A stretch of 64,000 nucleotides of DNA from an uncultured beta proteobacterium (lineage in GTDB: Bacteria; Pseudomonadota; Gammaproteobacteria; Burkholderiales; Burkholderiaceae_C). Both the position numbers and the translations under genes were made by a program. The DNA lies in NCBI GenBank assembly GCA_903938815.1, contig CAJAES010000072.1:100883-164882 (forward strand), in the 5' to 3' direction. The first letter of the stretch is position 1; each line of letters begins with the position of its first letter. The notes beneath the pieces are model-generated. The model did no database searches. It was given only the letters and a program-made list of their open reading frames with translations, and was not told where the DNA came from. Below, in pieces: positions 26,301-33,603 of this stretch.

Positions 26301-29300
26301 AACCGTCACCCCTGCGCCCGTCTCTGCGGCAATCTCCTCGACAGTCAGACCAAGCGGAGTCGGCAGCGCGAACAGATCATCCGTGTCGGCCAGAGCGCGA
26401 AGCGCAGGCGACTGCGCGCCCATGGTGCGGCTGAACACCACATCCGTCTCGTTCCCCTCGGGCGCCCCCGTCTGGCTGATGTTGGCTGCGGACGTGTCCG
26501 GCGCCGCGCCGTCCTTCGCGTCAGCCAGCGCCAGCAGTTCGTCCAGCGCCTCCCCCAGGCCCGCCTCGCGCAGCGCCCGGCGCTCCTCGGCCGTCGAAGG
26601 CCGACCCTCGGCTTCAAGGGCCTTGATGATCCTGATGGCCGCGATGTTGTCGCGGTACTTGCGGGTCAGTCCTCCGCTTCCGATGTCCTGTCCGTCGAGG
26701 TCGAAGCCATCGGCGGCTCCGGGCTCAGGCCCCACTCCTGCGCGATCTCGTGGCGCGCCAGATGCCGCGCCGTCTCGTTGGCCAGGGCGTTGCGCTCCTG
26801 CTCCTCCTGCGCCTTGAGCGCCGGCAGATACTCCCCCGCCTCCAGCAGCGCCTTCACCCGCTTGGGCCAGCCCAGCATCCAGCGGTTGGCGATCTCCGCC
26901 GCCAGCGGCGGCATCGAGACGATCTTGCGCCGGATCTCCGGCGGGTAGCTGTTGGGTCGGTACAGGGTCTGCATTGACGGCGGCCTCCTGGGCTGCATTT
27001 TGCTGCGACGAAGCGACTGCAGTCGCCGGCGCGACGATGGACTTCACCTCGTCGGTGGACACCGCACTCACAGCCTCCTCGGAGTCCGTTCCGTCGAAGC
27101 CTTCCGCGATGGCGTTGTAGGCGGCCTTCCACTGGCGCGGGCTGATCGCGTCCACGAAGGGCGCGGTGGCGGCATTGCCACGCATGATCTCGGCGGTCTT
27201 CCCGGCAGAGGCCTTGAAGGTCCGAAAGCCCTTGCGCACCAGCAGTTCCACCACCTTCGACAGCGCGGGCAGCAAGTCGGCCGCTCCGTACTGCGGGCCC
27301 GTGATGTTCTTCTTGGCGCCGAACACATCGCCCAGCACGTCGCCCAGCTTGCCGAGCGCGTCGCGCAACTCGTCGTCCAGCACGTCGCCCGGGGCACCGC
27401 TCGGGCCGTCAGCGGCCGGTGTGCCCGACTTGGGTGCTACCATACTGGAACTGCTTTGGCCCGAAGCGTTCGTGGCCGCCCCACCGGCATCAACGGGCGG
27501 TTCAGCAAACGGGGTCGATTGGCCGGAAGTCGTAGGCGCCATTTCGCCGGCGCCCTCCCAAAGCAGTTTCCAGCCCTTCTTCTCCACGAACCCGCGTCGA
27601 GCGGGGAAGGCGGTCTGGACCGTGTAGTAGTCACCGTCCTGCGCGGCCTGCAGCCTCACGAACATCACCCGGTCGCGGCCCACTTGCTCAACCGCCACGA
27701 GCTGCGCCGACGCAGACGGCTGCCAGATCTGGTCGATGCGGCGCGCGACTTCGGCAACAAACGCTTCGACGGAAGCAAATCCATCGGCGCGAATCTGATC
27801 GCCGTGGCGAGCTTCAATGTGCCGCAAGCCAAAGGTGTCGTCGCCGGCTTGCAGGCGGATCCGGCCTGGCTGGCGCCGCATCGCCCGACCCATCTCGGCC
27901 GTAATCTCGCCAAAGTCGATACCGCCTCCAGGCGCTGGGACAAACCCTTGCGAATCGGCGGCGGAGGCTGCGGCGGGCTGATCGACCATCGCTGGGTCTT
28001 GCGCGCCGCCCATCAGCGCGCGCAGCTTCTCGCGCACCGGTTCGGGTATGTAGCCCCACAGCACGCGCTCGGGCAGCTTGGCGGCCCCGACCTTCTCCAT
28101 CGCGGCGCGCTTCCCGGCGGGTGTCAGCGAATCCCACCAAGTCAGGCCGGGTTCGGTCTGGGCTGTCGGCGCCGGCATTGGTGCTACATTCTCGTTCGCG
28201 TCAGCGCTGCGGCGAGTTGTGTCACCCGCAGCATCCTTGCCGGCAGTGTTCATCGTCGTGCCGTCACTGACGCCCTTTTCATAGGCTGTCAGCAGCCAGG
28301 CTTTCTGGTCGCCCTTCCAGTCGAGACCGACCGCCGCCTCTCCCCGGGCATCCACCAGGCGGATGCGGTTGGGTCCAGATCGTTTCGGGTCTTTCGTCAG
28401 CCGATTCAGGAACCCCTGGAGGTCGGCGACGACTTCCGGGTGGTATCGAACCAGCTTGGCAAGCCCGAACCCATCCTTCTTGCCGGTTCCCGCCTCGCCC
28501 CACACAAGGTCGATGTCACCCACCTCGGGGTGAGACAGCGCCGCAACGGCCTCGCCGTCCTGCAGCGAGGTGAGCGCGGCGATGGCGCCTTGCGCGTCGC
28601 CTCTGTACTCGCTCAGTACAGGCCCGAAAGGGCCGATCGCTCTCGAGGCGGCTACGCCTTGGGTGTCTGACCCTGGCGCTTGTCCAGCACCGCCTGCGCC
28701 CGCTGCATCAGGCTCTGCCCGTTGCGCACCAGATCCGGGTCGTTGTCCAGCCTGCCCATCTCCACCTGCAGCCACCCGAGAGACATTGCCCGCTCCGGGG
28801 CGCTCTCCACCGTCTGCGGCAGTTTGTAGGGGTTGGGTGCTGGGGGCTGGCCCGGCGGGTTCGCCCGGGGCGTCGTCGCTTCTGACATCGGTTTCTCCTT
28901 CGGCCGTCAAGGCGCGCAGAGCCTGCATTGGAGTGGGCGCGTCACCAAACAGCCCACCACCCGCGCCGGCAGATCGCGCCGCATCCACAAATCTGTTCAG
29001 GGTCGTGGCCACGCGCTCACGCCCACGCGGACGGGTCAGATTCTGTCCACCGTATAGAACGCGCAGCGCCTCGACCGTCAACTCGTCTGGGGACGCACCC
29101 GTCTCGATGTCGGTTTGCCGGGTCATGTCCAGCAGCGACCCCCGGTCGCGTCTGGCGCGGCGCACCATGTCCACGGCCTGCATCAAGTTCGCCGTCACGT
29201 CGAAGGCCGGCTCCACCTGACCCGAACGCGCCGCATCGCGCAACTGCGCCCACTGCCCAGCCGCCTGGCGCAGCGCGCCACCGATCGCAGCAATGTCGGT

Positions 29301-32090
29301 GTCCGTGGAGTCGTACAACTCCGCCACCAGATCCGGGTCGCCGTAGGCCGCAGTCATCAACGCGGCCTCGATGCGGCGCCGCCCTGGCTGCGAAAGCTCG
29401 CCCGTGCCCGTCACCAACCCCGACACATCCTGCCCCGCGCCCGCCAGCTTGCCGACGAAGGCGCGCGCGAAGTCGCGGTTGGCAACACTCGTCACATCGC
29501 CACCCTGCCAGACCGACAGCACGCTCGCGTCGATCAGCGGCGCGTCCTGGCGCGCCAGCTCGGCCGGCGACATGCCCAGGCCCTGCCCTTGGCTGCGCGC
29601 GGCCATGTTCGGCGCGTTGCTGCCTTCCGAGTACAGGCGCACCAGAACCGGGTTGCGCAGCATGCCAACGGCCGCCACGTCTACGCCGTGATTTGCCGCA
29701 TCGGCCACCAGCTCGGCCTTGTAGGTGTCGGCCGTACCACGATCCCAGGCCGCGCGCAGCCCTGCACTGCGGCCGTTGCTGAGTGCAATCAGGCTGCCCG
29801 GCGTGCGCTGGCCAAACGCCGGGTTGGGTGCCCCGTCGGCAAAGTTCGACGGCTGCACCTGCCCGGCCTCCACGACCGCATACCGGAAGGGAACGCGCTG
29901 GCCGTCGCTCATCACCGCCACATCCTCGCGGCCGAACGCTGCCGACGGGATGCCGGTCGTGTCGTCGCCCGCGGCAAACACCATCGGCGCGCCGCTGTCG
30001 GGCGTGCGGCTCGGCCCCAGGCGCAGGTAGTCCGGGCGCCCGGCGATGCTCTGCATCTGCGCCACCGACGCCGCCCGGCCTCGGTCGCGGTTCTGCATCT
30101 CCGTGTCGGATGCCGTGTCGGATGCCGCAGGCGGCGCAGGCGGCACAGGCGCAAGCGCCGCACGCAGCGCCTGGATCGTGCCCACAGGGTCAACCCTCAG
30201 ACCGTCGTTGATGGCCGTGATTTGCCCCGTGTCAAGGCGCGACCCGATCTGCGACTGGGCAAAGGATGCTGGCGTCAGGCGTCCGCGCTCGGCGCTGGTC
30301 TGCAGCACCTCCATCTCGAATTCGGCGTCCTCCATGGAAAGAGGAGGCAGTCCCTCGTAGCTCGGCTGCTGCGTGACCGAGTAGCGAAACGCACCCGGAA
30401 CCACGAATGCGGCCGGCGGCACCGCCGGCGCATCGGCCGGCGAGATGGGTGCAGAAGGTGTAGGCGCAGGCGCAGGTGCGGGCGGCGCATCCTCCTTGCC
30501 CAGCCCAGCCAGCAGGCTCTGCGCCTCGGCCAGTTCCTGCGGCGTCAGCCGGCGCGACTGCGCGGTGGCTTGAAGCTCCGCCAGTCGAACCAGCGGGCCG
30601 GCGTTGGGCTGCCGGTCGGACGCCTGGGGAGGCGGCGCGGCTTCGCCAGGCTTGAGAAGGCGCAGGCCATAGGCTGCGGCCAACGTCTCGGGGCTGGCGT
30701 TGTTGGCGCGCAGGAACTCCAGTTCGCGCAGAGCTTCTGGCCCCACGAACTGCGCGGCCTTGCCCTTGACCGTGATCGGTTTGCCGTTGGGGCCCGGCAT
30801 GGTGACATCCGGCGTTCCATCGACGGCCACCTGCAGCTCGCTCATGCGGCGCTGCGCGAACGCCAGAACTTCATCGGCGCCGAAGGCCGGCCCGGCGGGC
30901 GGCTGCCCAGGCGCCCCGCCCGTAGCGGTGCCTGCGGCTGGCGCGGCCGGCGCAAGCGCAGCCCCGGCCTGGGCAATGCCCCTGGAGTTCAGGTTGTTGC
31001 CTGCAGCGCGGCGCATGTTCCAGGCGGTTTCCGGGGCGCTCTGCGACAGCCCCGCCAGAGACTCCAGCACCGCGTCGTACTTGTCGGCCTTGCCGGTGGC
31101 GGCCAATTCGCCCAGGTATTCCCCGGCGCCTTCGCCCACCGTCTCCATGGTCAGCAAGGTGCCGGCGGCGGCAGCGCGGCTGCCCATCGTCGAAGCCGCC
31201 TTGGCGGCGGTCTGGCCGGCCTCCTTCGCCGTCTCGCGCAGGACGGGGTCAACCAGGGCCCGCTCGACGGCCACCCGGCTGCCGACATTCACGCCCGCAT
31301 TGGCCAGCACATTGGCCTCGGCCCTGGCCCCCGCCTGGATGGCCGCTCGGTTGAATGCGCCGGCCACCTTGCCGCCGATGCCCAGCGTGGCCCCATCGAC
31401 GGCAGTGATGACACCCCCCTTGATGGCGCCTTCGCGGATGGCCTCGCCGCGATCCGTCTCGGAGAAACTCCCGTCGCCCGCCTTCTCGATGGCCTTGCCG
31501 CCGATCTCCAGGCCAGAGGTGCCCAGGAACATGCCGCCCAGGAATCCCAGGCCACCCAGGACGGGCACAGCCACGGGCGCCAGCGGGCCCGTCATGGCGC
31601 CAAGGGCTGCGCCGCCCTTCGCGCCCAGGTATCCCGCACCCAGCGACACGGCCGTATTCGGGGCCTGCTCCACGACGAATTGAGCCGTGCCTTCGGGGTT
31701 TCGCGCGGCGGCAGAGCCGACATCCCGGATCGCGGAAAACCAACCGCCGTCAGGGTTGGCGGTCTTGCGTGCCTGGATGTCGTCCATCAGGCGCCGCTTG
31801 GCCTGCGGGCCATCTGCGGCTGCGGCCCGCTGCGCTTGCGCGGCCTGCACGACGCCTGGCGCGTTTGCGGCCAGAGTGTCGCCCGCAGCACCCAGCATGC
31901 GCCCTGTCCCTTGGGCGCCCTCGATCAGGGAGGCACCCAGGTCGCGCGCAACATCGACAGCACCCCTGGCGCGTTCGGCCTTCGGCGCGGCCCCGTCATC
32001 GAACTGATCGAAGAAGTTGCCGCTGCTACCTGCTGGCGCAGAGCCCGGCACAACCGGCGCGTCGAACTGATCGAAGAAGTTTTTGGACAT
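20367..32090 (-). CDS. Giant polyvalent virion protein, 3,907 residues
   Basis: Single open frame of 11.7 kb, last gene of the structural block. Regions seen: two NFFDQFD motifs (4-10, 25-31); a Gly/Ala hydrophobic stretch about 135-195, membrane-like; a DdrB/ParB-like domain about 715-1,050 (FRYAVVEAGQVQPSN, then LSNGRSAGLRAAW and NPVLVRLYSEG); Barnase/EndoU/ColicinE5-type nuclease-like domains about 1,150-1,275 (DIDLVWGE, VGLDWKG) and 1,395-1,515 (GLRHIEARHGDQI); a zincin peptidase with HEALGH at 2,321-2,326; an ADP-ribosyltransferase-like domain about 2,475-2,745 (VWHGTPYRG, YGWGLYFAG); a third nuclease-like domain about 2,765-2,890 (WVDFVWGDEG, GLSHIVEAR); a coiled-coil region about 2,970-3,170; and an LPD38-type region about 3,370-3,800 with a hydrophobic segment. 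Polyvalent proteins of this design are thought to enter the host with the DNA. No SD precedes the ATG; a hairpin stands there instead. Confidence 0.9.
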   Translation of the reverse strand: MSKNFFDQFDAPVVPGSAPAGSSGNFFDQFDDGAAPKAERARGAVDVARDLGASLIEGAQGTGRMLGAAGDTLAANAPGVVQAAQAQRAAAADGPQAKRRLMDDIQARKTANPDGGWFSAIRDVGSAAARNPEGTAQFVVEQAPNTAVSLGAGYLGAKGGAALGAMTGPLAPVAVPVLGGLGFLGGMFLGTSGLEIGGKAIEKAGDGSFSETDRGEAIREGAIKGGVITAVDGATLGIGGKVAGAFNRAAIQAGARAEANVLANAGVNVGSRVAVERALVDPVLRETAKEAGQTAAKAASTMGSRAAAAGTLLTMETVGEGAGEYLGELAATGKADKYDAVLESLAGLSQSAPETAWNMRRAAGNNLNSRGIAQAGAALAPAAPAAGTATGGAPGQPPAGPAFGADEVLAFAQRRMSELQVAVDGTPDVTMPGPNGKPITVKGKAAQFVGPEALRELEFLRANNASPETLAAAYGLRLLKPGEAAPPPQASDRQPNAGPLVRLAELQATAQSRRLTPQELAEAQSLLAGLGKEDAPPAPAPAPTPSAPISPADAPAVPPAAFVVPGAFRYSVTQQPSYEGLPPLSMEDAEFEMEVLQTSAERGRLTPASFAQSQIGSRLDTGQITAINDGLRVDPVGTIQALRAALAPVPPAPPAASDTASDTEMQNRDRGRAASVAQMQSIAGRPDYLRLGPSRTPDSGAPMVFAAGDDTTGIPSAAFGREDVAVMSDGQRVPFRYAVVEAGQVQPSNFADGAPNPAFGQRTPGSLIALSNGRSAGLRAAWDRGTADTYKAELVADAANHGVDVAAVGMLRNPVLVRLYSEGSNAPNMAARSQGQGLGMSPAELARQDAPLIDASVLSVWQGGDVTSVANRDFARAFVGKLAGAGQDVSGLVTGTGELSQPGRRRIEAALMTAAYGDPDLVAELYDSTDTDIAAIGGALRQAAGQWAQLRDAARSGQVEPAFDVTANLMQAVDMVRRARRDRGSLLDMTRQTDIETGASPDELTVEALRVLYGGQNLTRPRGRERVATTLNRFVDAARSAGAGGGLFGDAPTPMQALRALTAEGETDVRSDDAPGEPAGPAPSTQPLQTAADGGERPGAGNVSRVAAGGDGQAGQRPGSGAQRAEPDAAGAGGAGQAPGSDTQGVAASRAIGPFGPVLSEYRGDAQGAIAALTSLQDGEAVAALSHPEVGDIDLVWGEAGTGKKDGFGLAKLVRYHPEVVADLQGFLNRLTKDPKRSGPNRIRLVDARGEAAVGLDWKGDQKAWLLTAYEKGVSDGTTMNTAGKDAAGDTTRRSADANENVAPMPAPTAQTEPGLTWWDSLTPAGKRAAMEKVGAAKLPERVLWGYIPEPVREKLRALMGGAQDPAMVDQPAAASAADSQGFVPAPGGGIDFGEITAEMGRAMRRQPGRIRLQAGDDTFGLRHIEARHGDQIRADGFASVEAFVAEVARRIDQIWQPSASAQLVAVEQVGRDRVMFVRLQAAQDGDYYTVQTAFPARRGFVEKKGWKLLWEGAGEMAPTTSGQSTPFAEPPVDAGGAATNASGQSSSSMVAPKSGTPAADGPSGAPGDVLDDELRDALGKLGDVLGDVFGAKKNITGPQYGAADLLPALSKVVELLVRKGFRTFKASAGKTAEIMRGNAATAPFVDAISPRQWKAAYNAIAEGFDGTDSEEAVSAVSTDEVKSIVAPATAVASSQQNAAQEAAVNADPVPTQQLPAGDPAQDRLDAAAGGGDRQPLDAGLAQAGEGAAGGGGVSAGAQGAGGAGAQRPGQRDGAASGAPRDRAGVGPEPGAADGFDLDGQDIGSGGLTRKYRDNIAAIRIIKALEAEGRPSTAEERRALREAGLGEALDELLALADAKDGAAPDTSAANISQTGAPEGNETDVVFSRTMGAQSPALRALADTDDLFALPTPLGLTVEEIAAETGAGVTVRQVAAAPGAAQTWRLTLPDGGGVADISVRKANRFGPRVYSFSTNDNNEMVEPLLQRPGRGEEQVPQDIEEVILDASRVIEGGGGNLAYLIAGALAHNTGRMFIGDPAGLSDAALRRRSEQMLSLALKYGTTDFLAPHPDQVSGNRSLGVPPLDWVYGDDENNVEQLIAVNVAAMENALPNIAAVEFDVNTGEFRASDPGSPGALALVSGGEGGAALDLRASQLGRRAGEGDLRAARAGGRTLARAAVLRAVLREARSARAGGVGGRSAVLDGLAGARGRLPRNVFYSRSGVAGGGRSAPAPFERGIPGAMSTGAVQLVVDNIAARWAGAPRIVVVSSMQDQRVPEQARLADAAQRAGGATGAPRGFFLDGTVYLVANGLTGIDDVAETLAHEALGHFGLREVFGAALAGILDQIAMARPELMRDVAKKYGRVLTLADARARIVVQRMDAGQPALAGAALESAAQRLLTRHRREVAEEVLANMAQTQPTLGFVRRAVAAIRAWLRQNVPGLKAMRLTDAEIINAYILPARAFVERGAREQGVDGRQAIAFQRVWHGTPYRGIKRFDTELIGTGEGAQAYGWGLYFAGRKAVADYYRKKLAGDGSRTFTKDGKTIDTTADLMEAYYQPGRIVRGYSGADKVLEFKRTTDFGWTVKVVGVKPNGEPISSERPRWHATAPDAPTLKSVLEDDGWKASNPGQLYEVEIPGDEDMLLWDKPLHAQSPKIRALLRDIAEDLGDLPADYTVPALRKNKTGEDLYRAVAALGSDKFASQYLASWRIKGIKYLDGTSRAAGDGSYNYVIFDGADAEIVGTAFSRSATKSVAANIERGLQSLAEAVTGKTTVHRAMFRNGMGWVDFVWGDEGVVKPSGKTAGGRGLSHIVEARMRKDGLSEQQAIGVLNEMVRAIATGAETKRVESAGSVAVKVEHDGYRVALVKNPGTNAWVITAFEVGPDARPAGYATAAPTQTVASLSRDGLGAGPVASGADLPSLGGATRRDSTQRGSPAGAESPDSMSDRADGAMFSRNSIGPTPPPQPAPAQRNRWQALKQRVMNLTSPEALDKLIYELQDRFVDLKRIEAHIKALGGTVTDLNDAYLGEELFHKRLATRTERFLDDELRPLLAELKAGGSSMEEFEQFLHARHAAEANAAMAKRNPNLVEIDAMEQQAKAQVRDLELQLQRASQQGTATQAIERSLAQAREQLAEIGRIQPFPGTEAERLSLSGMSDADASAVLGGLSPQQRAVLDALAARVDAINAKTLDTLESYGLIDKGTLDAWRAAYRFYVPLHRDEAHPDSHSHPIGQGFNVRGAGVRQRVGSNQKVTNILGHIAMQREAALTRGEKNLVLQKLYVLVGQNPLRDFWRIDNPPTTKTVDPVTGTVRRQIDGTYRNLPNVVTLRIAGKDASILFEEGNPQALRLATAMKGADVGDLGFVTNMVSKYTRWFAAVNTQYNPIFGIVNMLRDVQGAALNLSTTPIAGKERQVLAGVLPALRAVWRKERGSRAANPGNAQWIALWEELELVGGATGFRDLYADINDRARQMQRELAALDRGPVARKFFWGGQLLSDFNEALENAVRVSAYKAALDAGMTKERAASLAKNLTVNFNRKGRAGRHIGAWYAFFNSAVQGTTRMVETLRGPKGRAIMAGGVALGVFNTLLGMAIMGGGGDDEEDNWDKIPEFVKERSIIIPLSSEDYISPPLPLGFHFLPNLGRLATEWALGGPGKTGGKQAVGVLQILLDAFNPLGGAQPIGQMVMPTVVDPFWALATNTDWNGRPIYREDRSPLDPQPGMARAKDTAPPWAKGIAQALNTISGGTKYQPGMWSPTPDQIDYIIGQLTGGVGREIGKLATMVAAPITGDELPLYKVPLVGRFAGSVRGTAGQSDKFYENVKAINQAENELRGRARNAEDVQAFRNEEPLAALAGAGDAYARRVSELRRMRREVAAAAQPGYREVMATLDEQIARTMTDLNRRVKEAQRTTVEP
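25427..25741 (-). CDS. Overprinted small gene C inside the giant gene
   Basis: 104 residues from the ATG of MSTPESFEQVIRDHPEL; frame +1 relative to the giant gene. The product is balanced and helix-rich (PELWRWFQEGKAALPWIFEPLN, then AQEKEIFARRVLAAERLRAR and a C-terminal DDLLYWMVLLGRVDD), while the giant protein over the same DNA (about 2,117-2,222) is a Gly/Ala/Arg-rich linker just before its zincin domain. SD is weak (GAG, 4 nt before ATG), so the start is uncertain; another ATG lies 33 bp earlier. No family recognised. Confidence 0.5.
   Translation of the reverse strand: MSTPESFEQVIRDHPELWRWFQEGKAALPWIFEPLNLDAAQEKEIFARRVLAAERLRARLCCVPFYAKRAAREQAESGDDLLYWMVLLGRVDDSPETSSTAARA
26666..26974 (-). 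CDS. Overprinted small gene B inside the giant gene
   Basis: 102 residues from the ATG of MQTLYRPNSYPPEIRRK, preceded by a full AGGAGG 9 nt upstream. Frame +1 relative to the giant gene. Sequence looks like a soluble helical phage protein (KIVSMPPLAAEIANRWMLGW, KRVKALLEAGEYLPALKAQEEQERNALANE). Over the same DNA the giant protein (about 1,706-1,809) reads as Gln/Gly/Ala-rich low-complexity linker. No family named; it reminds me of short conserved phage hypotheticals with the phrase SMPPL..EIANRWMLGWP. Confidence 0.62.
   Translation of the reverse strand: MQTLYRPNSYPPEIRRKIVSMPPLAAEIANRWMLGWPKRVKALLEAGEYLPALKAQEEQERNALANETARHLARHEIAQEWGLSPEPPMASTSTDRTSEAED
28652..28888 (-). CDS. Overprinted small gene A inside the giant gene
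   Basis: 78 residues, MSEATTPRANPPGQPP... with C-terminal helix GWLQVEMGRLDNDPDLVRNG and QSLMQRAQAVLDKRQGQ. A perfect SD (AAGGAG, 6 nt spacer) precedes the ATG. Frame +1 relative to the giant gene. Third codon positions are almost all G or C in this frame (CTG GAC AAC GAC CCG), while the giant frame over the same bases uses GGA CAA CGA CCC GGA, which is atypical for this genome. In the giant protein the stretch (about 1,068-1,146) is a Gly/Ala/Gln-rich linker before the first nuclease-like domain. Function unknown. Confidence 0.65.
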   Translation of the reverse strand: MSEATTPRANPPGQPPAPNPYKLPQTVESAPERAMSLGWLQVEMGRLDNDPDLVRNGQSLMQRAQAVLDKRQGQTPKA

Positions 32091-32099
32091 GGCAGCAGA

Positions 32100-32118
32100 C
32101 GGCGTTGGCTGAACGCCG
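32100..32118 (-). promoter_or_regulatory. Hairpin at the start of the giant gene
   Basis: A perfect 7-bp stem (CGGCGTT / AACGCCG) with a 5-nt loop ends nine bases before the ATG of the giant gene, where an SD would normally be. It lies between the phage motif and the start codon. It may control translation initiation; inference. Confidence 0.5.
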
Positions 32119-32123
32119 GCAGA

Positions 32124-32135
32124 CTGCCATGCTTG
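32124..32135 (-). promoter_or_regulatory. Phage motif copy 1 (CAAGCATGGCAG), upstream of the giant gene
   Basis: Minus-strand CAAGCATGGCAG followed after one base by CTGCCGGCGTTC; identical over 24 of 25 bases to copy 4 at 46,733. It sits in the 57-bp gap between two structural genes, 33 bp before the giant gene's ATG. Candidate late promoter or regulator site. Confidence 0.6.
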
Positions 32136-32147
32136 TAACGCCGGGGA

Positions 32148-33602
32148 CTACGAGCCGCTGGGCCCGCCAGCGCCCAGCACCCTTGCGGCCGCACCCGGGC
32201 CAAACTTGGCGTCGAACTCCGCTGCGCGCGCCGGGTTGTCCGTCAGCGCCTTGATGTGGCTGGGCGTCGGCTGCGAGCGCGCGGGAGCCGCAGCCCGGCT
32301 TCTGGGGCTCTGAATCGTGGTCGATTTTTTCGCCGGTTGGCCGTTTTGGTCGATGCGGGTTGTCACCATAGAGCCGTCCAGCAGGCGCTGCACCGCAGTG
32401 CCGCCTGCGCCGATCGCGTCGGGCTTGAAGTCCGATTCAATCTTCTCGGGCGCAGGCATTACACCCCGTCGCACCGCCTCGATCTGTGCGGGCGTGGCGC
32501 CCGGGGTCGATTCCTGATACAGCGCCACGGCGGCATTCGCCCGGTCCGTGGCCTCCTTCTGCACCCGCTCGCGCTCGGTGCGAGCATCCGAAGCCGCCGT
32601 CGTGCCGCGCGCATCCGCGTTCTTGCTGGCCGTGATCGTGGCCGACTTGCCGGCCACGTCGTTGGTGTTTCCGGCCAGCGCCGAAGAAAGGTTGTTGTCC
32701 GCAGCCACCGCCTCGGCCAACCCCTTGTTTACGCCGGCCATGATCTCCAGCGCCCGCGTCGGGTTGCGCTCCAGCATGTGCCCGGCCGCATACAGCTTGG
32801 CCTGGTCGCCGCGGGAGAGCTTCAGGAACTCCGCCGTCTTGTCCGGGCCGACGATGGACATTCGCACCAACCCGTTCTTGTCCGGCGTGCCCATCGTGAT
32901 CCGCTTGGACGATTCGTTGAGCCAGCTCGCCGTCGCGCCGATCTGGTCCTCGCCGCCCTTGTACTCCTTGAGCCGCTGGGCGAAGAAGTCGTCCTCGCTC
33001 AACTGGCGCCCTTCGGCCTGCAGCGTGCCTGCGGCTTGGGTGTTGCCGTCGAACAGCGCCAGATCCAGCATGCGCCGGTTCATGCCCTGGCGATAGTCCG
33101 CCGAAGCGGGGTCCACCGCGTTGCGCACCGTCAGCGCCGCCTCGTTGGCCGCATTCGAGCCGCCACGCAGCGCGGGCACGGCAGACACGGGTGCGGCGGC
33201 AGCAGGCATTGCCTCTGCCGCAGGGTCGGGCGCTGCCCCTGGCGTCACGGTCTGAGCCGCCACGCCAGCAGGCGCGGCCGCACCTCCAGCGCGCGCCACG
33301 TTCTCGGCCTTCACGGCTGAATCCGACGCAGCCATCGCCTGATCGAAGTCGGCATCCAGCGCCGCGTTCGTGCCGGCCCGGTCCACGCCCGTGGCGAAGT
33401 CGCGCATGTCTCGCAGCATCGCCGTGCGGTCGCCGTCGCGCGAAATCGCGCGGCGCTGCGTGTCGATGCCCAACTGGACCTGCTCCAGCCGCAGCGCGCG
33501 CTCCTTGTCCTCGGCCTCGCGCCGCTTTTCGCGGTCCTTGTTGTCGAGCGAACGCTGGTAGATCCCGGCGCCCATGCTGAAACCATTCTGAAACGACGAC
33601 AT
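32148..33602 (-). CDS. Internal virion protein candidate, Ala-rich
   Basis: 484 residues. N-terminus MSSFQNGFSMGAGIYQRSL then a charged coiled-coil segment (NKDREKRREAEDKERALRLEQ); an Ala/Pro-rich linker near 100-145; a helical middle (NRRMLDLALFDGNTQAAGTLQAEGRQL; KLYAAGHMLERNPTRALEIMAGV). No enzymatic motif seen. Position between the S74-containing protein and the giant protein, and the composition, match ejection or internal core proteins of podoviruses. Starts one base from the stop of the preceding gene. Function by context only. Confidence 0.7.
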   Translation of the reverse strand: MSSFQNGFSMGAGIYQRSLDNKDREKRREAEDKERALRLEQVQLGIDTQRRAISRDGDRTAMLRDMRDFATGVDRAGTNAALDADFDQAMAASDSAVKAENVARAGGAAAPAGVAAQTVTPGAAPDPAAEAMPAAAAPVSAVPALRGGSNAANEAALTVRNAVDPASADYRQGMNRRMLDLALFDGNTQAAGTLQAEGRQLSEDDFFAQRLKEYKGGEDQIGATASWLNESSKRITMGTPDKNGLVRMSIVGPDKTAEFLKLSRGDQAKLYAAGHMLERNPTRALEIMAGVNKGLAEAVAADNNLSSALAGNTNDVAGKSATITASKNADARGTTAASDARTERERVQKEATDRANAAVALYQESTPGATPAQIEAVRRGVMPAPEKIESDFKPDAIGAGGTAVQRLLDGSMVTTRIDQNGQPAKKSTTIQSPRSRAAAPARSQPTPSHIKALTDNPARAAEFDAKFGPGAAARVLGAGGPSGS

Positions 33603-33603
33603 A

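Noticed and set aside
29115..32138. 1,007-codon plus-strand frame opposite the 5' part of the giant phage gene
   Set aside because: Very long but Arg/Gly/Ala/His-rich, no SD, no domains; the minus frame carries recognisable modules. In DNA of this GC content such antisense frames are common.
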